A stretch of DNA of 64,000 nucleotides, from positions 11,690,647-11,754,646 of the forward strand of contig NC_091357.1 of assembly GCF_038502225.1 (NCBI RefSeq), in the 5' to 3' direction. Below the pieces are notes generated by a model that made no database searches, was not told the origin of the DNA, and worked only from the letters and a program-made list of their open reading frames with translations. The translations under genes were made by a program, and so were the position numbers. This stretch comes from Cherax quadricarinatus (taxonomy: Eukaryota > Arthropoda > Malacostraca > Decapoda > Parastacidae). Below are positions 1 to 10,400 of the stretch, piece after piece. Position 1 is the first letter of the stretch. Each line of letters starts with the position of its first letter.

Positions 1-1184
1 GTTATTACGAGGACGTCGTCCACGTAACTTAACCAAGTGACGCTTGAAGGGATGATGTTGGCGAAGTGTTCGGACTCTAGGTGTTCCATGTATAAGTTGG
101 CTAGGACGGCACTGATGGGAGACCCCATTCCCATGCCGTAGGTTTGTTTGTAGAGCTTGTTGTTGAAAGAAACAGTTGAAATTAACACAGTTCAATCAAG
201 ACAACAAAATCTCCGGGAGGTAGAGGAAGATTAAGGTCCTGACTGACTTTACGTCGTAGAACCTCGATGGCTTTTTTGGTAGGTACTTTTGTGAAGAGGG
301 AAGTCACATCCAAACTGCTTAGTTTCTTGTTACGGATGGAGAGGTTACGGATGCGGTTGAGGTCGCCTGAGTGTTTAAGATGAGCGGGGCTGATGGTCCC
401 CAGAAGGCAGGAAAGATGTTTGGCAAGAACTCCGGCTAGTTTGTGTGGAGCACTGCCTATTCCTGACGTGATTGGTCTGAGAGGAATATTGTGTTTATGG
501 GTCTTGGGTAAGCCATACATGTGTGCTTGAAGTTTCTTCCCTTTTCTAGTGCGTTTGAGTATTTGTCTGGTTTTGTATAGAAAATTTTTGGTGAGCGTCT
601 CCCACTGTTGAGTGCTGATGGGTTCGTATGTAGATTGATCATTCAAAAGGTCCATCATTTTAGTGCTGTAGTCACTGGTGTTGAGTATGACGACTCAACC
701 TCCTTTGTCGGCGGTGGTGACTATAATGTTGGGGTCGTTGGCGAGGTTCTTAAGGGCAGTGATGTATCATCTAGGAAGATTAGAAGGTGGTGGTTCACAT
801 AAGCTGCAGTGAGAAGGCCCTGTATATAAGCCTTCTGGAAGTTGCTGTCACTGTCTATGGTTCCTGGTAACTAGATTGAGTTGATAGTTAGGTTTGTGTA
901 TGTTGGTGGTAAATTTGAGTCCCAGACTCAGTGCTTGTTTTTCGTAGTCTGTTAAGGTACGTGACGATAAGTTGTTTATCAGGGATTCGCGTCCCATTTC
1001 CTTCCATCGACTGTTAGTGCAGAGGTACTGAAGTTTGCGATTGAGTTTGATCTTCTGTTGGAGGTTAGCTGTAGTGACTGTGCTGAGAATATGCTCAGCA
1101 GTGTGTTTGTCAATCTGAAGATTGGCCCTCATATTCCTTGCAGTTTCAAAGGTTTCCTTAGCGATGTTAGAAAGTTCTTCGGCA
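1..1184 (-). mobile_element. Penelope-like element copy 1, N-terminal and RT part, runs off the window edge
   Basis: Read on the minus strand, this is the 5' half of a Penelope-like retroelement reverse transcriptase. The N-terminal region (848-1132) has the block SSRTLTDYEKQALSLGLKF. The RT proper (1-658) has YGLPKTHK, the palm motif-A block SLDVTSLFTKVP, then MGMGSPISAVLANLY and the catalytic YVDD at the window edge. PLEs copy themselves by target-primed reverse transcription, normally with a C-terminal GIY-YIG nuclease, which here would lie beyond position 1. The copy is dead: an in-frame TGA lies at 695-697 inside an otherwise readable ADKGG-VVIL block, and the frame also shifts between this block and 848. 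Positions 1-269 are an inverted repeat of 1185-1448 in copy 2. PLE membership is confident from the motifs; the subfamily is not resolved. Confidence 0.88.
182..658 (-). pseudogene. Penelope-like RT fragment (fingers/palm motifs)
   Basis: A 158-residue open segment of the PLE reverse transcriptase. Visible landmarks are YGLPKTHK near residue 49, followed by PLRPITSGIGSAPHKLAG, and the palm motif-A block SLDVTSLFTKVP around residues 114-125. The methionine at 658 is not a true start: upstream minus-strand sequence continues the same protein through an in-frame TGA at 695-697. The lower-coordinate end also loses frame near 182, and the YVDD block continues at 1-180. It is a fragment of a decayed element, not a host gene. 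Confidence 0.8.
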
Positions 1185-1185
1185 C

Positions 1186-1900
1186 ATCGAGGTTCTACGA
1201 CGTAAAGTCAATCAGGACCTTAATCTTCCTCTACCTCCCGGAGATTTTGTCGACTTGATTGAACTGTTAATTTCAACTGTTTCTTTCAACAAGCTCTGCA
1301 AACAAACCTACAGCATGGGAATGGGGTCCCCCATCAGTGCCGTCCTAGCCAACTTATACATGGAACACCTAGAGTCCGAACACTTCGCCAACATCATCCC
1401 TTCAAGCGTCACTTGGTTACGTTACGTGGACGACGTCCTCGTAATAACTCCCAAACGTTTTGATGTACGGAATCTTCAGGCAAGGCTCAACGCAGTTGAA
1501 CCGGCGATCCAGTTTACACTAGAAGAGTCCAATGACAAGCTACATTTCCTCGACCTCATTCACAAAGTAGACAACAACCTAAGACAAAGTTTATCGGAAA
1601 CCCACCAATAAAAATTATCTCGCACACTTTTATTCCAGTCAAGATACCAAGACCAAAAGAGGCATCATCGGGGTTTTCCTAAGAGCATACCGAATTTATA
1701 GTCCTGAGTTTCTTGACGAGGAATGTACATACATTCACCAAACATTCAATGAGTTACATTTTCCCTCTTTTTTCATCAAAGACTGCAAGAAAAGAGCTCT
1801 TCAGATCACTAATTCTCCACGCACCAACACCACTCCCAACAAAGTTAAAATTCTTCCCAACAGCCAGGTTGCACTGAACGTTTCAAAAGTAGAAGACAGA
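1186..1900 (+). pseudogene. PLE reverse transcriptase, palm to thumb, frameshifted
   Basis: The first part reads in one frame from 1186 to 1588: SFNKLCKQTYSMGMGSPIS, the YVDD catalytic box, and FTLEESNDKLHFLDL. Around 1588 the frame changes and the thumb continues as VYRKPTNKNYLAHFYSSQ and YSPEFLDEECTYIHQTFNEL. The motif order matches PLE reverse transcriptases, which synthesise cDNA at a nicked target. The N-terminal third, including the motif-A aspartate, is missing through 5' truncation, so the copy cannot be active. Confidence 0.82.
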
Positions 1901-2263
1901 CACTTGTGCAGCATATGGGAATCTTTATTCAGGAAAAGTTTCGCCACACAGTGGCTTCATCAGTTCAATACAAAGAGGAAAGCGTAAGGAGAGGAGGAGT
2001 ATGAGGTAATCAGTCCCTCAGCCTGGAGTCGATGTGTTCAGTCCATCAATCTTGTAGAATGTACAGCATAGGGCCGTAGACGTGGCTTATATACTGTAGT
2101 GAGGTGAGGTGAAGCAGGCAGAGGCGGGGTCATAGTGGTACCATGCACTAGTCGAAGTAGGTCTTCGTCCAAAGGTTGAACAAGTGTTGAAGAATTCTTT
2201 GTAACAAGATCCCATGATGCTGCAGTGTGACAGTTGTGATGAATGGTTTGAAAAACCGACAAG
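1897..2263 (-). repeat. PLE terminal-repeat (pLTR-like) module inside copy 2
   Basis: On the minus strand this runs from a GAC-rich start near 2263 through a TATA-like TATATAAG (2086-2093) to a structured core at 1938-1963. The core is CTGATGA, A, the hairpin GCCAC-TGT-GTGGC, then GAAAC. After it come AATAAAG and a GC-poor end near 1897. The same order of blocks occurs three times at 43992-44990, so this is a mobile module. It lies in the linker between RT and GIY-YIG and on the strand opposite to the coding sequence, so it is a separate insertion or rearrangement. Boundaries are approximate. PLE terminal repeats with hammerhead motifs are known from the literature; whether this one cleaves is not shown. 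Confidence 0.65.
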
Positions 2264-2691
2264 TACTTTCACAAGCTAACACCCGAGTCGCCATCGCTTC
2301 GAGCACTTCAATAAAGGATCTAACCAGGACAAAATCCAAGCACCACGAACCAGTCAATGCAGGAGTTTACACTATACCCTGTGGAGGCTGTGACAAGATT
2401 TACGTAGGTGAAACAGCAAGAAACCTCGACACCCGCCTCAATGGACACATTTACGCATGTAGGAATGATAACTTGAACAACACCTGTGTACAACACCAAA
2501 ATTCCACCAATCATCTCATGAAATTCAGAGACGCCCAATTAGTGATCAAAGAAACTAATTTCCGCAGACGCAACTGCCTCGAATCAGCACTGATCTCCGT
2601 TTCGAATACAATTAAACAAAACAGCAGCTTCACCATCTCCGAAGTCTTAGCAAGAATCCTCCTGAAAACAGTAAACCCTGCCATCACATAG
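2227..2691 (+). CDS. GIY-YIG endonuclease domain of Penelope-like element
   Basis: This ORF encodes the C-terminal nuclease of PLE copy 2. The core is GVYTIPCGGCDKIYVGET, a GIY-YIG signature variant with the cysteine pair typical of PLEs, then ARNLDTRLNGH, where R and H sit in the usual places. A later segment, FRRRNCLESALISVS, carries the conserved glutamate helix. The enzyme nicks target DNA to prime reverse transcription. The methionine at 2227 is in or beside the embedded terminal module; true PLE homology starts around NTRVAIASSTSIKDL. The domain itself is uninterrupted to its stop, although the RT upstream is broken, so the ORF is a remnant and not a standalone gene. Confidence 0.85.
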   Translation: MTVVMNGLKNRQVLSQANTRVAIASSTSIKDLTRTKSKHHEPVNAGVYTIPCGGCDKIYVGETARNLDTRLNGHIYACRNDNLNNTCVQHQNSTNHLMKFRDAQLVIKETNFRRRNCLESALISVSNTIKQNSSFTISEVLARILLKTVNPAIT

Positions 2692-2700
2692 TCTCTCCTG

Positions 2701-2991
2701 TCATACTACACAAGGCACATTACAGAGAGTGAACACTGAAACAAGCTGCCTCTTTCCAGTCTATTTGTCCAACCTATTTTTGTTACCCAAGTAATAGCTT
2801 TTATATCCTTTTACTCATGTACGAATTAATTGCTCTACCATATTGTATTACTTTTGTCACTACTGCTGCTGCTACCACCACTAGTGAACATCGAAATGGT
2901 ACCTCACTAGTATTGCACCTCACTCTGAGCCTTTATATACCCTCTGTCCATGTATTGTTTGTAAATAGGCAGACCGGCCGATTAGTACATA
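2701..2991. other. PLE 3' flank without coding sequence
   Basis: Non-coding sequence between the PLE stop codon and the GTAC(AC)n array. It contains a short GCTGCTGCTACCACCAC tract near 2866-2882. I see no further gene or clear terminal repeat in it. Confidence 0.5.
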
Positions 2992-3580
2992 GTACACGTA
3001 CACACACACGTACACACACACACACGTACACACACACACACGTACACACACACACGTACACACACACACGTACACACACACACGTACACACACACACGTA
3101 CACACACGTACACACACACGTACACACACACACGTACACACACACACACGTACACACACACGTACACACACGTACACACACACACGTGTACACACACACG
3201 TGTACACACACGTACACACACACACGTACACACACACACGTACACACACACACGTACACACACACACGTACACACACACACGTACACACACACACGTACA
3301 CACACACACGTACACACACACACGTACACACACACACGTACACACACACGTACACACACACACGTACACACACACACGTACACACACACACGTACACACA
3401 CACACGTACACACACACACGTACACACACACACGTACACACACACACGTACACACACACACGTACACACACACACGTACACACACACACGTACACACACA
3501 CACGTACACACACACACGTACACACACACACGTACACACACACACGTACACACACACACGTACACACACACGTACACACA
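2992..3580. repeat. GTAC(AC)n tandem array, mostly 14-bp period (left array)
   Basis: Repeats of GT followed by about six AC dinucleotides, so that GTAC recurs every 14 bp with some 10-12 bp units. The array is nearly pure over 590 bp. Both strands are open in several frames (THTYTHTRTH or CVCVRVCVYV patterns), an artefact of the repeat. It ends exactly where the truncated LINE-A begins. Confidence 0.97.
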
Positions 3581-4848
3581 GCAGCCAGCATGGTTTCAGG
3601 GACGGGAAATCCTGTGTCACAAACCTACTGGAGTTCTATGACATGGTGACAGCAGTAAGACAAGAGAGAGAGGGGTGGGTGGATTGCATTTTCTTGGACT
3701 GCAAGAAGGCGTTTGACACAGTTCCACACAAGAGATTGGTGCAAAAACTGGAGGACCAAGCAGGGATAACAGGGAAGGCACTACAATGGATCAGGGAATA
3801 CTTGTCAGGAAGACAGCAGCGAGTCATGGTACGTGGCGAGGTGTCAGAGTGGGCACCTGTGACCAGCGGGGTCCCGCAGGGGTCAGTCCTAGGACCAGTG
3901 CTGTTTCTGGTATTTGTGAACGACATGACGGAAGGAATAGACTCTGAGGTGTCCCTGTTTGCAGATGACGTGAAGTTGATGAGAAGAATACACTCGATCG
4001 AAGACCAGGCAGAACTACAAAGGGATCTGGACAGGCTGCAGAACTGGTCCAGCAATTGGCTCCTGGAGTTCAATCCCACCAAGTGCAAAGTCATGAAGAT
4101 TGGGGAAGGGCAAAGAAGGCCGCAGACGGAGTACAGTCTAGGGGGTCAGAGACTACAAACCTCACTCAAGGAAAAAGATCTTGGGGTGAGTATAACACCA
4201 GGCACATCTCCTGAAGCGCACATCAACCAAATAACTGCTGCAGCATATGGGCGCCTAGCAAACCTCAGAACAGCATTCCGACATCTTAATAAGGAATCGT
4301 TCAGGACCCTGTACACCGTATACGTTAGGCCCATATTGGAGTATGCGGCACCAGTTTGGAACCCACACCTAGCCAAGCACGTAAAGAAACTAGAGAAAGT
4401 GCAAAGGTTTGCAACAAGACTAGTCCCAGAGCTAAGAGGTATGTCCTACGAGGAGAGGTTAAGGGAAATCAACCTGACGACACTGGAGGACAGGAGAGAT
4501 AGGGGGGACATGATAACGACATACAAAATACTGAGAGGAATTGACAAGGTGGACAAAAACAGGATGTTCCAGAGATTGGACACAGTAACAAGGGGACACA
4601 GTTGGAAGCTAAAGACACAGATGAATCACAGGGATGTTAGGAAGTATTTCTTCAGCCACAGAGTAGTCAGTAAGTGGAATAGTTTGGGAAGCGATGTAGT
4701 GGAGGCAGGATCCATACATAGCTTTAAGCAGAGGTACGATAAAGCTCACGGCTCAGGGAGAGTGACCTAGTAGCGATCAGTGAAGAGGCGGGGCCAGGAG
4801 CTCGGACTCGACCCCCGCAACCTCAACTAGGTGAGTACAACTAGGTGA
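3577..4848 (+). mobile_element. LINE-A (CR1/L2-like non-LTR retrotransposon), 5'-truncated
   Basis: Homology begins abruptly at QHGFRDGKSCVTNLLEF inside the RT, directly after the left GTAC array. It continues to a 3' end with the tail unit aactaggtgagtac in two copies (about 4827-4854). The tail passes without a break into the right GTAC array. The truncated 5' end with a complete 3' end is typical of target-primed reverse transcription. Related 3' ends occur at 36398-36553, 36576-36919, 36926-36996 and, on the minus strand, 39848-39920. Clade assignment to CR1/L2-like is from the RT motifs only. Confidence 0.88.
3643..4770 (+). CDS. LINE-A reverse transcriptase, C-terminal part (open)
   Basis: A 375-residue open RT segment. 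Motif A is FLDCKKAFDTVPHKRL (about residues 18-33), motif B is TSGVPQGSVLGPVLF, and catalytic motif C is LFADDVKLM. The thumb and C-terminal region have LEYAAPVWNPHL and the block YEERLREINLTTLEDRRDRG. The frame is open upstream of the annotated methionine to 3577, so the true protein started further upstream in sequence now lost. All three palm motifs are intact, but without the endonuclease and N-terminal RT this copy cannot move by itself. The intact frame suggests a fairly recent insertion. Confidence 0.88.
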   Translation: MVTAVRQEREGWVDCIFLDCKKAFDTVPHKRLVQKLEDQAGITGKALQWIREYLSGRQQRVMVRGEVSEWAPVTSGVPQGSVLGPVLFLVFVNDMTEGIDSEVSLFADDVKLMRRIHSIEDQAELQRDLDRLQNWSSNWLLEFNPTKCKVMKIGEGQRRPQTEYSLGGQRLQTSLKEKDLGVSITPGTSPEAHINQITAAAYGRLANLRTAFRHLNKESFRTLYTVYVRPILEYAAPVWNPHLAKHVKKLEKVQRFATRLVPELRGMSYEERLREINLTTLEDRRDRGDMITTYKILRGIDKVDKNRMFQRLDTVTRGHSWKLKTQMNHRDVRKYFFSHRVVSKWNSLGSDVVEAGSIHSFKQRYDKAHGSGRVT

Positions 4849-5888
4849 GTACACGTACACACACGTACACACACACACACGTACACACACACGTACACAC
4901 ACACGTACACACGTACACACACACGTACACACACACACACGTACACACACACACGTACACACACACACGTACACACACACACGTACACACACACACGTAC
5001 ACACACACACGTACACACACACACGTACACACACGTACACACACACACGTACACACACACACGTACACACACACACGTACACACACACACGTACACACAC
5101 GTACACACACACACGTACACACACACACGTACACACACACACGTACACACACACGTACACACACGTACACACGTACACACACGTACACACACACACCCAC
5201 ACACACACACGAACACACACACACGTACACACACACACGTACACACACACACGTACACACACACACGTACACACACACACGAACACACACACACGTACAC
5301 ACACACACTTACACACACACGTACACACACACACGTACACACACACATGTACACACACACACGTACACACACACACGTACACACACACACGTACACACAC
5401 ACACGTACACACACACACGTACACACGTACACACGTACACACACACACGTACACACACACACGTACACACACACACGTACACACACACGTACACACACAC
5501 GTACACACACACACGTACACACACACACACACACACGTACACACACACACGTACACACACACACGTACACACACACGTACACACACACGTACACACACAC
5601 GTACACACACGTACACACACGTACACACACACACGTACACACACACACGTACACACACACGTACACACACACGTACACACACACACGTACACACACACGT
5701 ATACACACACGTATACACACACGTATACACACACGTATACACACGTACACACACGTACACACACGTACACACACGTACACGTACACGTACACGTACACAC
5801 GTACACACACGTACACACACGTACACACACGTACGTACACACACGTACGTACACACGTACGTACACACGTACACACACGTACACACAC
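4849..5888. repeat. GTAC(AC)n tandem array (right array)
   Basis: About 1.04 kb of GT(AC)n repeats like the left array, with a dominant 14-bp period. Unit variants are clustered: GTATACACACAC units at about 5699-5745, short GTACAC units at about 5765-5800, and acgtacgtac at 5830-5865. It begins within the last copy of the LINE-A tail and ends at the 5' end of the I-like LINE. Long ORFs on both strands across it are repeat artefacts. Confidence 0.97.
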
Positions 5889-5926
5889 AGTTCACGGAGT
5901 TCACTACCTTATCACAAGATAAGCGC

Positions 5927-7454
5927 ATGGCTTTTGCCGAAAAGAAGAGGCCACGATGCTCCATGAACACGATGGAGGACTCTTATTTGGAAATGTGGGG
6001 CGCAATTCTAGCGAAGAAGTTGCGAGAGGAAACAGGGGAGGAAATAAACACCCCAACCCCCGAAAACCAAGAGGGATGGAACACTGTGGACAACAAGAAG
6101 CGCCGTCCGTCCAAGGAGCAGGCAAACCAGCTCAACCGACCTGGCAAATTCAAGGTGAAGTCTTACGGGGACCACAGAACCCACTATGGCGTTGTTTCAT
6201 ACCTGGAATCACGACAACCTGAAGTTCAAGATATGGTTCAACTTGAGGGGAGAACCAATATCGACTTCTCAACAAGGAAACGTATACCACCTTGAAAAGA
6301 GTCATGGAGACAGATCGCTCATTCACCCTGGAGGAACTGGACTCTCGGCAGAAAATCACCAAGGGTGTAGTGATGCGATACCCACTGATGATGCCCATCG
6401 AGGCAGTAGCAGCTCACCCCAGTGTGGTGTCAGCTCAACGTCTCAAGGCAAAGACGGCAGGCAACGCACCAACCCGACAGGTCCTCATTCAGCATGTAGG
6501 ACCACTGCCATCCCAGCTGGACCTCGGTTCTTGGGGCAAGTACGATGTCAGGACCTTCACAGCAGAACCAGTTCGCTGTTTCAAGTGTCAGCGTTATGGA
6601 CACCTGGGTGCACTCTGTCCGAACAGAGTAATCTGCGGTGTCTGCAGCCAGCACCACCCTACCGAGGAATGCATCACCAAGCTGAAAAATGCATCACCAC
6701 CCACTCCACAATGCCCGAACTGCAGGCAGAAACATCATGCCTGGAATCCTCGATGCCCCGAGAGGCTCGCCAGAATTCAAGGAGTCGAAGACACCAAGAA
6801 CTCGGCAACAGGCTACGATGGATCACTCAGCAGACGATGGGTGCAGAGAACGCTGCCATACCGCAGATCTCTCAGCAGCTAACCCAAGTCAATGCCCAGG
6901 AATTCCCAACCCTCGAAGTCTCAACCAGGCGTCAAGGTCAAGAACCTCCTGCACCACTACCTCAACGAAGAAACAGAAACAAGAGGAACAGGAGGCGTCA
7001 ACAGGGTGCATCTGGTCAATGCGATCAGCAGGTGGCACTAAACGAGCCCCCACCGGCCATAGCACAACAACGCAGGCACTCCTTACCCGGCACAGGCGCT
7101 TTGCAGACTCAACTGGCACCTCACCAGCAGATCCCGGCTACCCAAAAGCAACAGACCACGGTGCATACAATAAAGAAATCCAACCCTCAGCAGTCCCTAC
7201 AGACCACAACAGCCCAGATGATATCCACTGTTTCGAACCCAACCCCAAATCAGGCTCTCACCAGGGAGGATCTCGTAGCACTCAAGGTGTTCACGGATCT
7301 TATTCGCAACACAATCAACTCCACGGAACAACAGAGCACATTCCGGCAGATGGTCAATACGCTCCTGAGTGCGCTTGCTGACCGAGGAGGAGACAGTGGA
7401 TGCCATGAATTTGCAGGTTCTCAGAGCGGGCAGGACTCAGTCTCCAGCTCGTGA
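5927..7454 (+). pseudogene. I-like LINE ORF1 (gag-like, zinc knuckles), frameshifted
   Basis: ORF1 starts at ATG 5927 (MAFAEKKRPRCSMNTMEDSY) and is readable in three successive frames: 5927-6295, 6292-6882, then the frame ending at 7454. The middle part holds the nucleic-acid-binding core with CFKCQRYGHLGALC, CGVCSQHHPTEEC and CPNCRQKHHAWNPRC, a three-knuckle array typical of ORF1 proteins that coat LINE RNA. An N-terminal EGWNTVDNKKRRP block resembles other I-like gag proteins. The C-terminal third is rich in Q and basic residues and ends in ALADRGGDSGCHEFAG. At least two frameshifts separate the pieces. The assignment rests on the knuckles and on its place before ORF2. Confidence 0.82.
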
Positions 7455-10400
7455 AACAACAGCGACGGAATAACCTCGGTACCAAATCACACCCTCAAGG
7501 TTCTACAATGGAACATTCAGGGCCTAAGGAGCAAACAGCACCTTGCTGGAGGCAGTAATTCGGGATCGGGTTGACAGTCTTGCTACAAGAAACTCTGACT
7601 GTCCCGACTATGTGCCCAAGACTACCCGGTTTTGCTGGGTATTTTCGGCACATGGACCCGGGCGTTCACTGCAGAGGCACAGCTGTATTTATATCCAATA
7701 CAATACCTCACGAGGTTATAGCCAACCCTTTGGACTGTGGGGAGGATGTCGAGGTACAGGCCATCCTTGTGCACATACCTGGGGCGCCCATTACCATCTA
7801 TAACATCTACAAGAACCCAAGACACACCCTCGACACTGCAGAGCTCCTCGCACTAGCACGCACTGAGTGTATTATTGTTTGTGGAGATTTCAATGCACAT
7901 CACCCAATGCTGCACTCCCACTCAGCAACCAATGCTGCTGGCAGACACACAGCAATGCTCCTACACGATATTCCAGAGGTAAAGTTGCTAAACAATGGAG
8001 ACCCCACACACCTGTTGGGTGGCTGCCTTGACCTTACCTTTGGGTCAAGACAACTCGCAGCAGGAGCCACATGGGAAACTCATCCTCACCTTGTCAGTGA
8101 CCACTTTGCAGTGATCACCACCTTCAACATCAACAGGCCTCCCACAGTTGTGCTGCCTCCTAGATGGGACGTAAAGAGGGCCAAATGGAAGGTGTTCCAG
8201 GATTATCTTCATGACTGGTGGTCCACATACTCTCTATCTGAAGACTGTGATACGGCTGAACAGGAGCTAATCACTGTTCTCATCCAGGCAGCAGTGCGCG
8301 CAATTCCAAAGAAGTCCGCAGGACGCACTCACAAAAGACTGGTGGTTCTACAACGACGAGGTGCGGGAGCAGAACCACCGCATCAACTCTTTTAGGAAGC
8401 TATACAGGCGTAACCCTACGGCAGAGAACAGGAATACTCAGCCATTGTGCAGCATGCCCGCAGAATCTGAGTAAAAACTGAGAAATGGCTGGAGTGGTGC
8501 TCAACATTCGGGCATCACACCACCTTATCTGAGATATGGGGCAAGCTCAACATAGCAACTGGCAAGAGCAAGCCGAGGCCACCAGCACACCCGAACCCAT
8601 CCCAGGAAGCAGAGAAACTAGTGGAGCTTTTCACTTCCAGGGGAGCCTCCACTCAGCTCCCACAGGACATCTGGAATATACAGACGGATCTTCTGCCACA
8701 GCGCCAGCTAACGATACAAGCTGCATGTGAGTCGGAAGATGTGACTGATGTAGACCTCACGGACTTGGAACTCCGACGTGCCATTAAGAACGCAGGTGAC
8801 ACTACCCCGGGCATCGATGGTGTGACGTACTCCATGATTGCACTGGCTGGGAGGCCATACTAGACGTCATTAACAAGTCGTGGAGGGCCAGGACACTCCC
8901 AGCAGCTTGGAAGAAAGCTACAATCGTACCAATTCCAAAGCCCAAGGACCCAGGCAGTATGAGACCCATATCGCTGACCAGCTGCTTAGCCAAGACTGCT
9001 GAGAGGATGGTGTTAAACTGCCTCCTATGGAAACTTGGACCCTCTCATCATCACATTTGGCTTCACCAAAGGAGTGGGAACAGCAGAGTGCATAACCACT
9101 CTGCTAAGCCAGATTGCTGATAGCAACAAAAAAACCTAGTATCGTCGTTTACCTCGACCTTGAGAAGGCATTTGAGCTAGCCAGCCCCACAGCAATTCTG
9201 GCAATACTAGCTCGGAAGGGAATCAAAGGACGCCTCCTGGCCTGGATAGAGTCCTACCTTAGGGGCAGGCATGCCTGTGTCAGCTTTCAGGGACACTACT
9301 CTTCCTTTAAAACCCTGGAAAACGGTACGCCACAAGGTGTGCTCAGTCCTACCCTGTTTAACATCCTTATGCAGGAACTTGTGAGTCTTCCCTTTCATAG
9401 TGGTACACAGCTCCTCAGCTATGCTGATGATCTTGCACTCCTAGTGAATGGGAAAGGCAATTTAGAACGACAGGCTCAGAGAGCTTTGGACCTAATTATG
9501 CAGTCTTGCAAGGAACTAGGCCTCAAGATCTCGGCCGAGAAATCTCTTGCAATGATGTTCAAGGGACCAGATCCTGTGAATAGATTACATATTCAGGATA
9601 TAGAACTTGAGTGGACAGGCTCCTACCTGTACTTGGGGATCTACATTGATAAAAAGCTGACCTTTCAGAAACAGGCCGAGTATGTCAGGTCACGTGCTCA
9701 ACTCAGACTCAACGCCATGAGAGCCATGACGAGGCACCGTGCAGGGGCAAGCAAAGATGTACTTTGCTTGTACTATATACAAGCTATACGCTCGCTCATT
9801 GACTACGGTGCACCGGCGTTAGCTCATCTCTTCCCGCAGAGCAGGCAAAGGGTGGAGGTCGTACAAAACCAGGCGATAAGAACTATGCTTGGTGCCCCCA
9901 TCTGGACCAACACAGTATGTCTCAGATCTGAGGCCCGGCTTCCTTCCTTGGCTGACAGTAAGATACATAAACGCCTGCAAAGTGGCCACGATTCTGCACC
10001 GGCAGCAAGGTACCCCACTAAGGAGACTGATATTAACAACCATGTCACAAGATCCCACACTCTTCACGGACTACTACTGGATTCGTTCGTTTTGTGCTGC
10101 TGGGCGGAAGCTTCTGCCTGTACAGCTGCTCTGTGAGAAGAGTTGTGACCTTCCTGTTGCTGGGTACCATCCATCACCTCCCTGGCGCCCAGATCCAGCC
10201 GATGTTTTCATTATGCAGCTACCCATCTCTAAGTGTGTCTGCAGTCAAGACACCCTCAGCAATCATGCTGAGACTAGCATGGCACTGGCAGAAGGAGGCA
10301 CATGTGCAGTGTATTTCACAGATGGTTCTGTCGACCCTGACAGGAAGAGCAGCAGCAGCTGGACTGTACCACAATGGTCACACACAAGGCTGGCGACTCC

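Larger units (their letters stand above)
1185..2700 (+). mobile_element. Penelope-like element copy 2, 5'-truncated, with GIY-YIG domain
   Basis: This copy starts inside the RT after motif A (IEVLRRKV...), exactly where copy 1 ends in the opposite orientation. The reading frame is open from 1186 to about 1588 and contains MGMGSPISAVLANLY and the catalytic YVDDVLVI. A frameshift near 1588 moves the reading to VYRKPTNKNYLAHFY, which continues to about 1900. A terminal-repeat-like module on the opposite strand (about 1897-2263) then separates the RT from the endonuclease ORF at 2227-2691. The region after the TAG at about 2690 is the 3' UTR and runs to the GTAC(AC)n array with no further coding. 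The RT-then-GIY-YIG order is diagnostic of endonuclease-bearing PLEs. Confidence 0.88.

Noticed and set aside
2920..3649. Long ORFs rich in T/H or C/V on both strands
   Set aside because: They come from translating GTAC(AC)n repeats, which lack stops in most frames. The same holds for 4777-5970, 35379-35665, 36261-36632 and 39828-40397.
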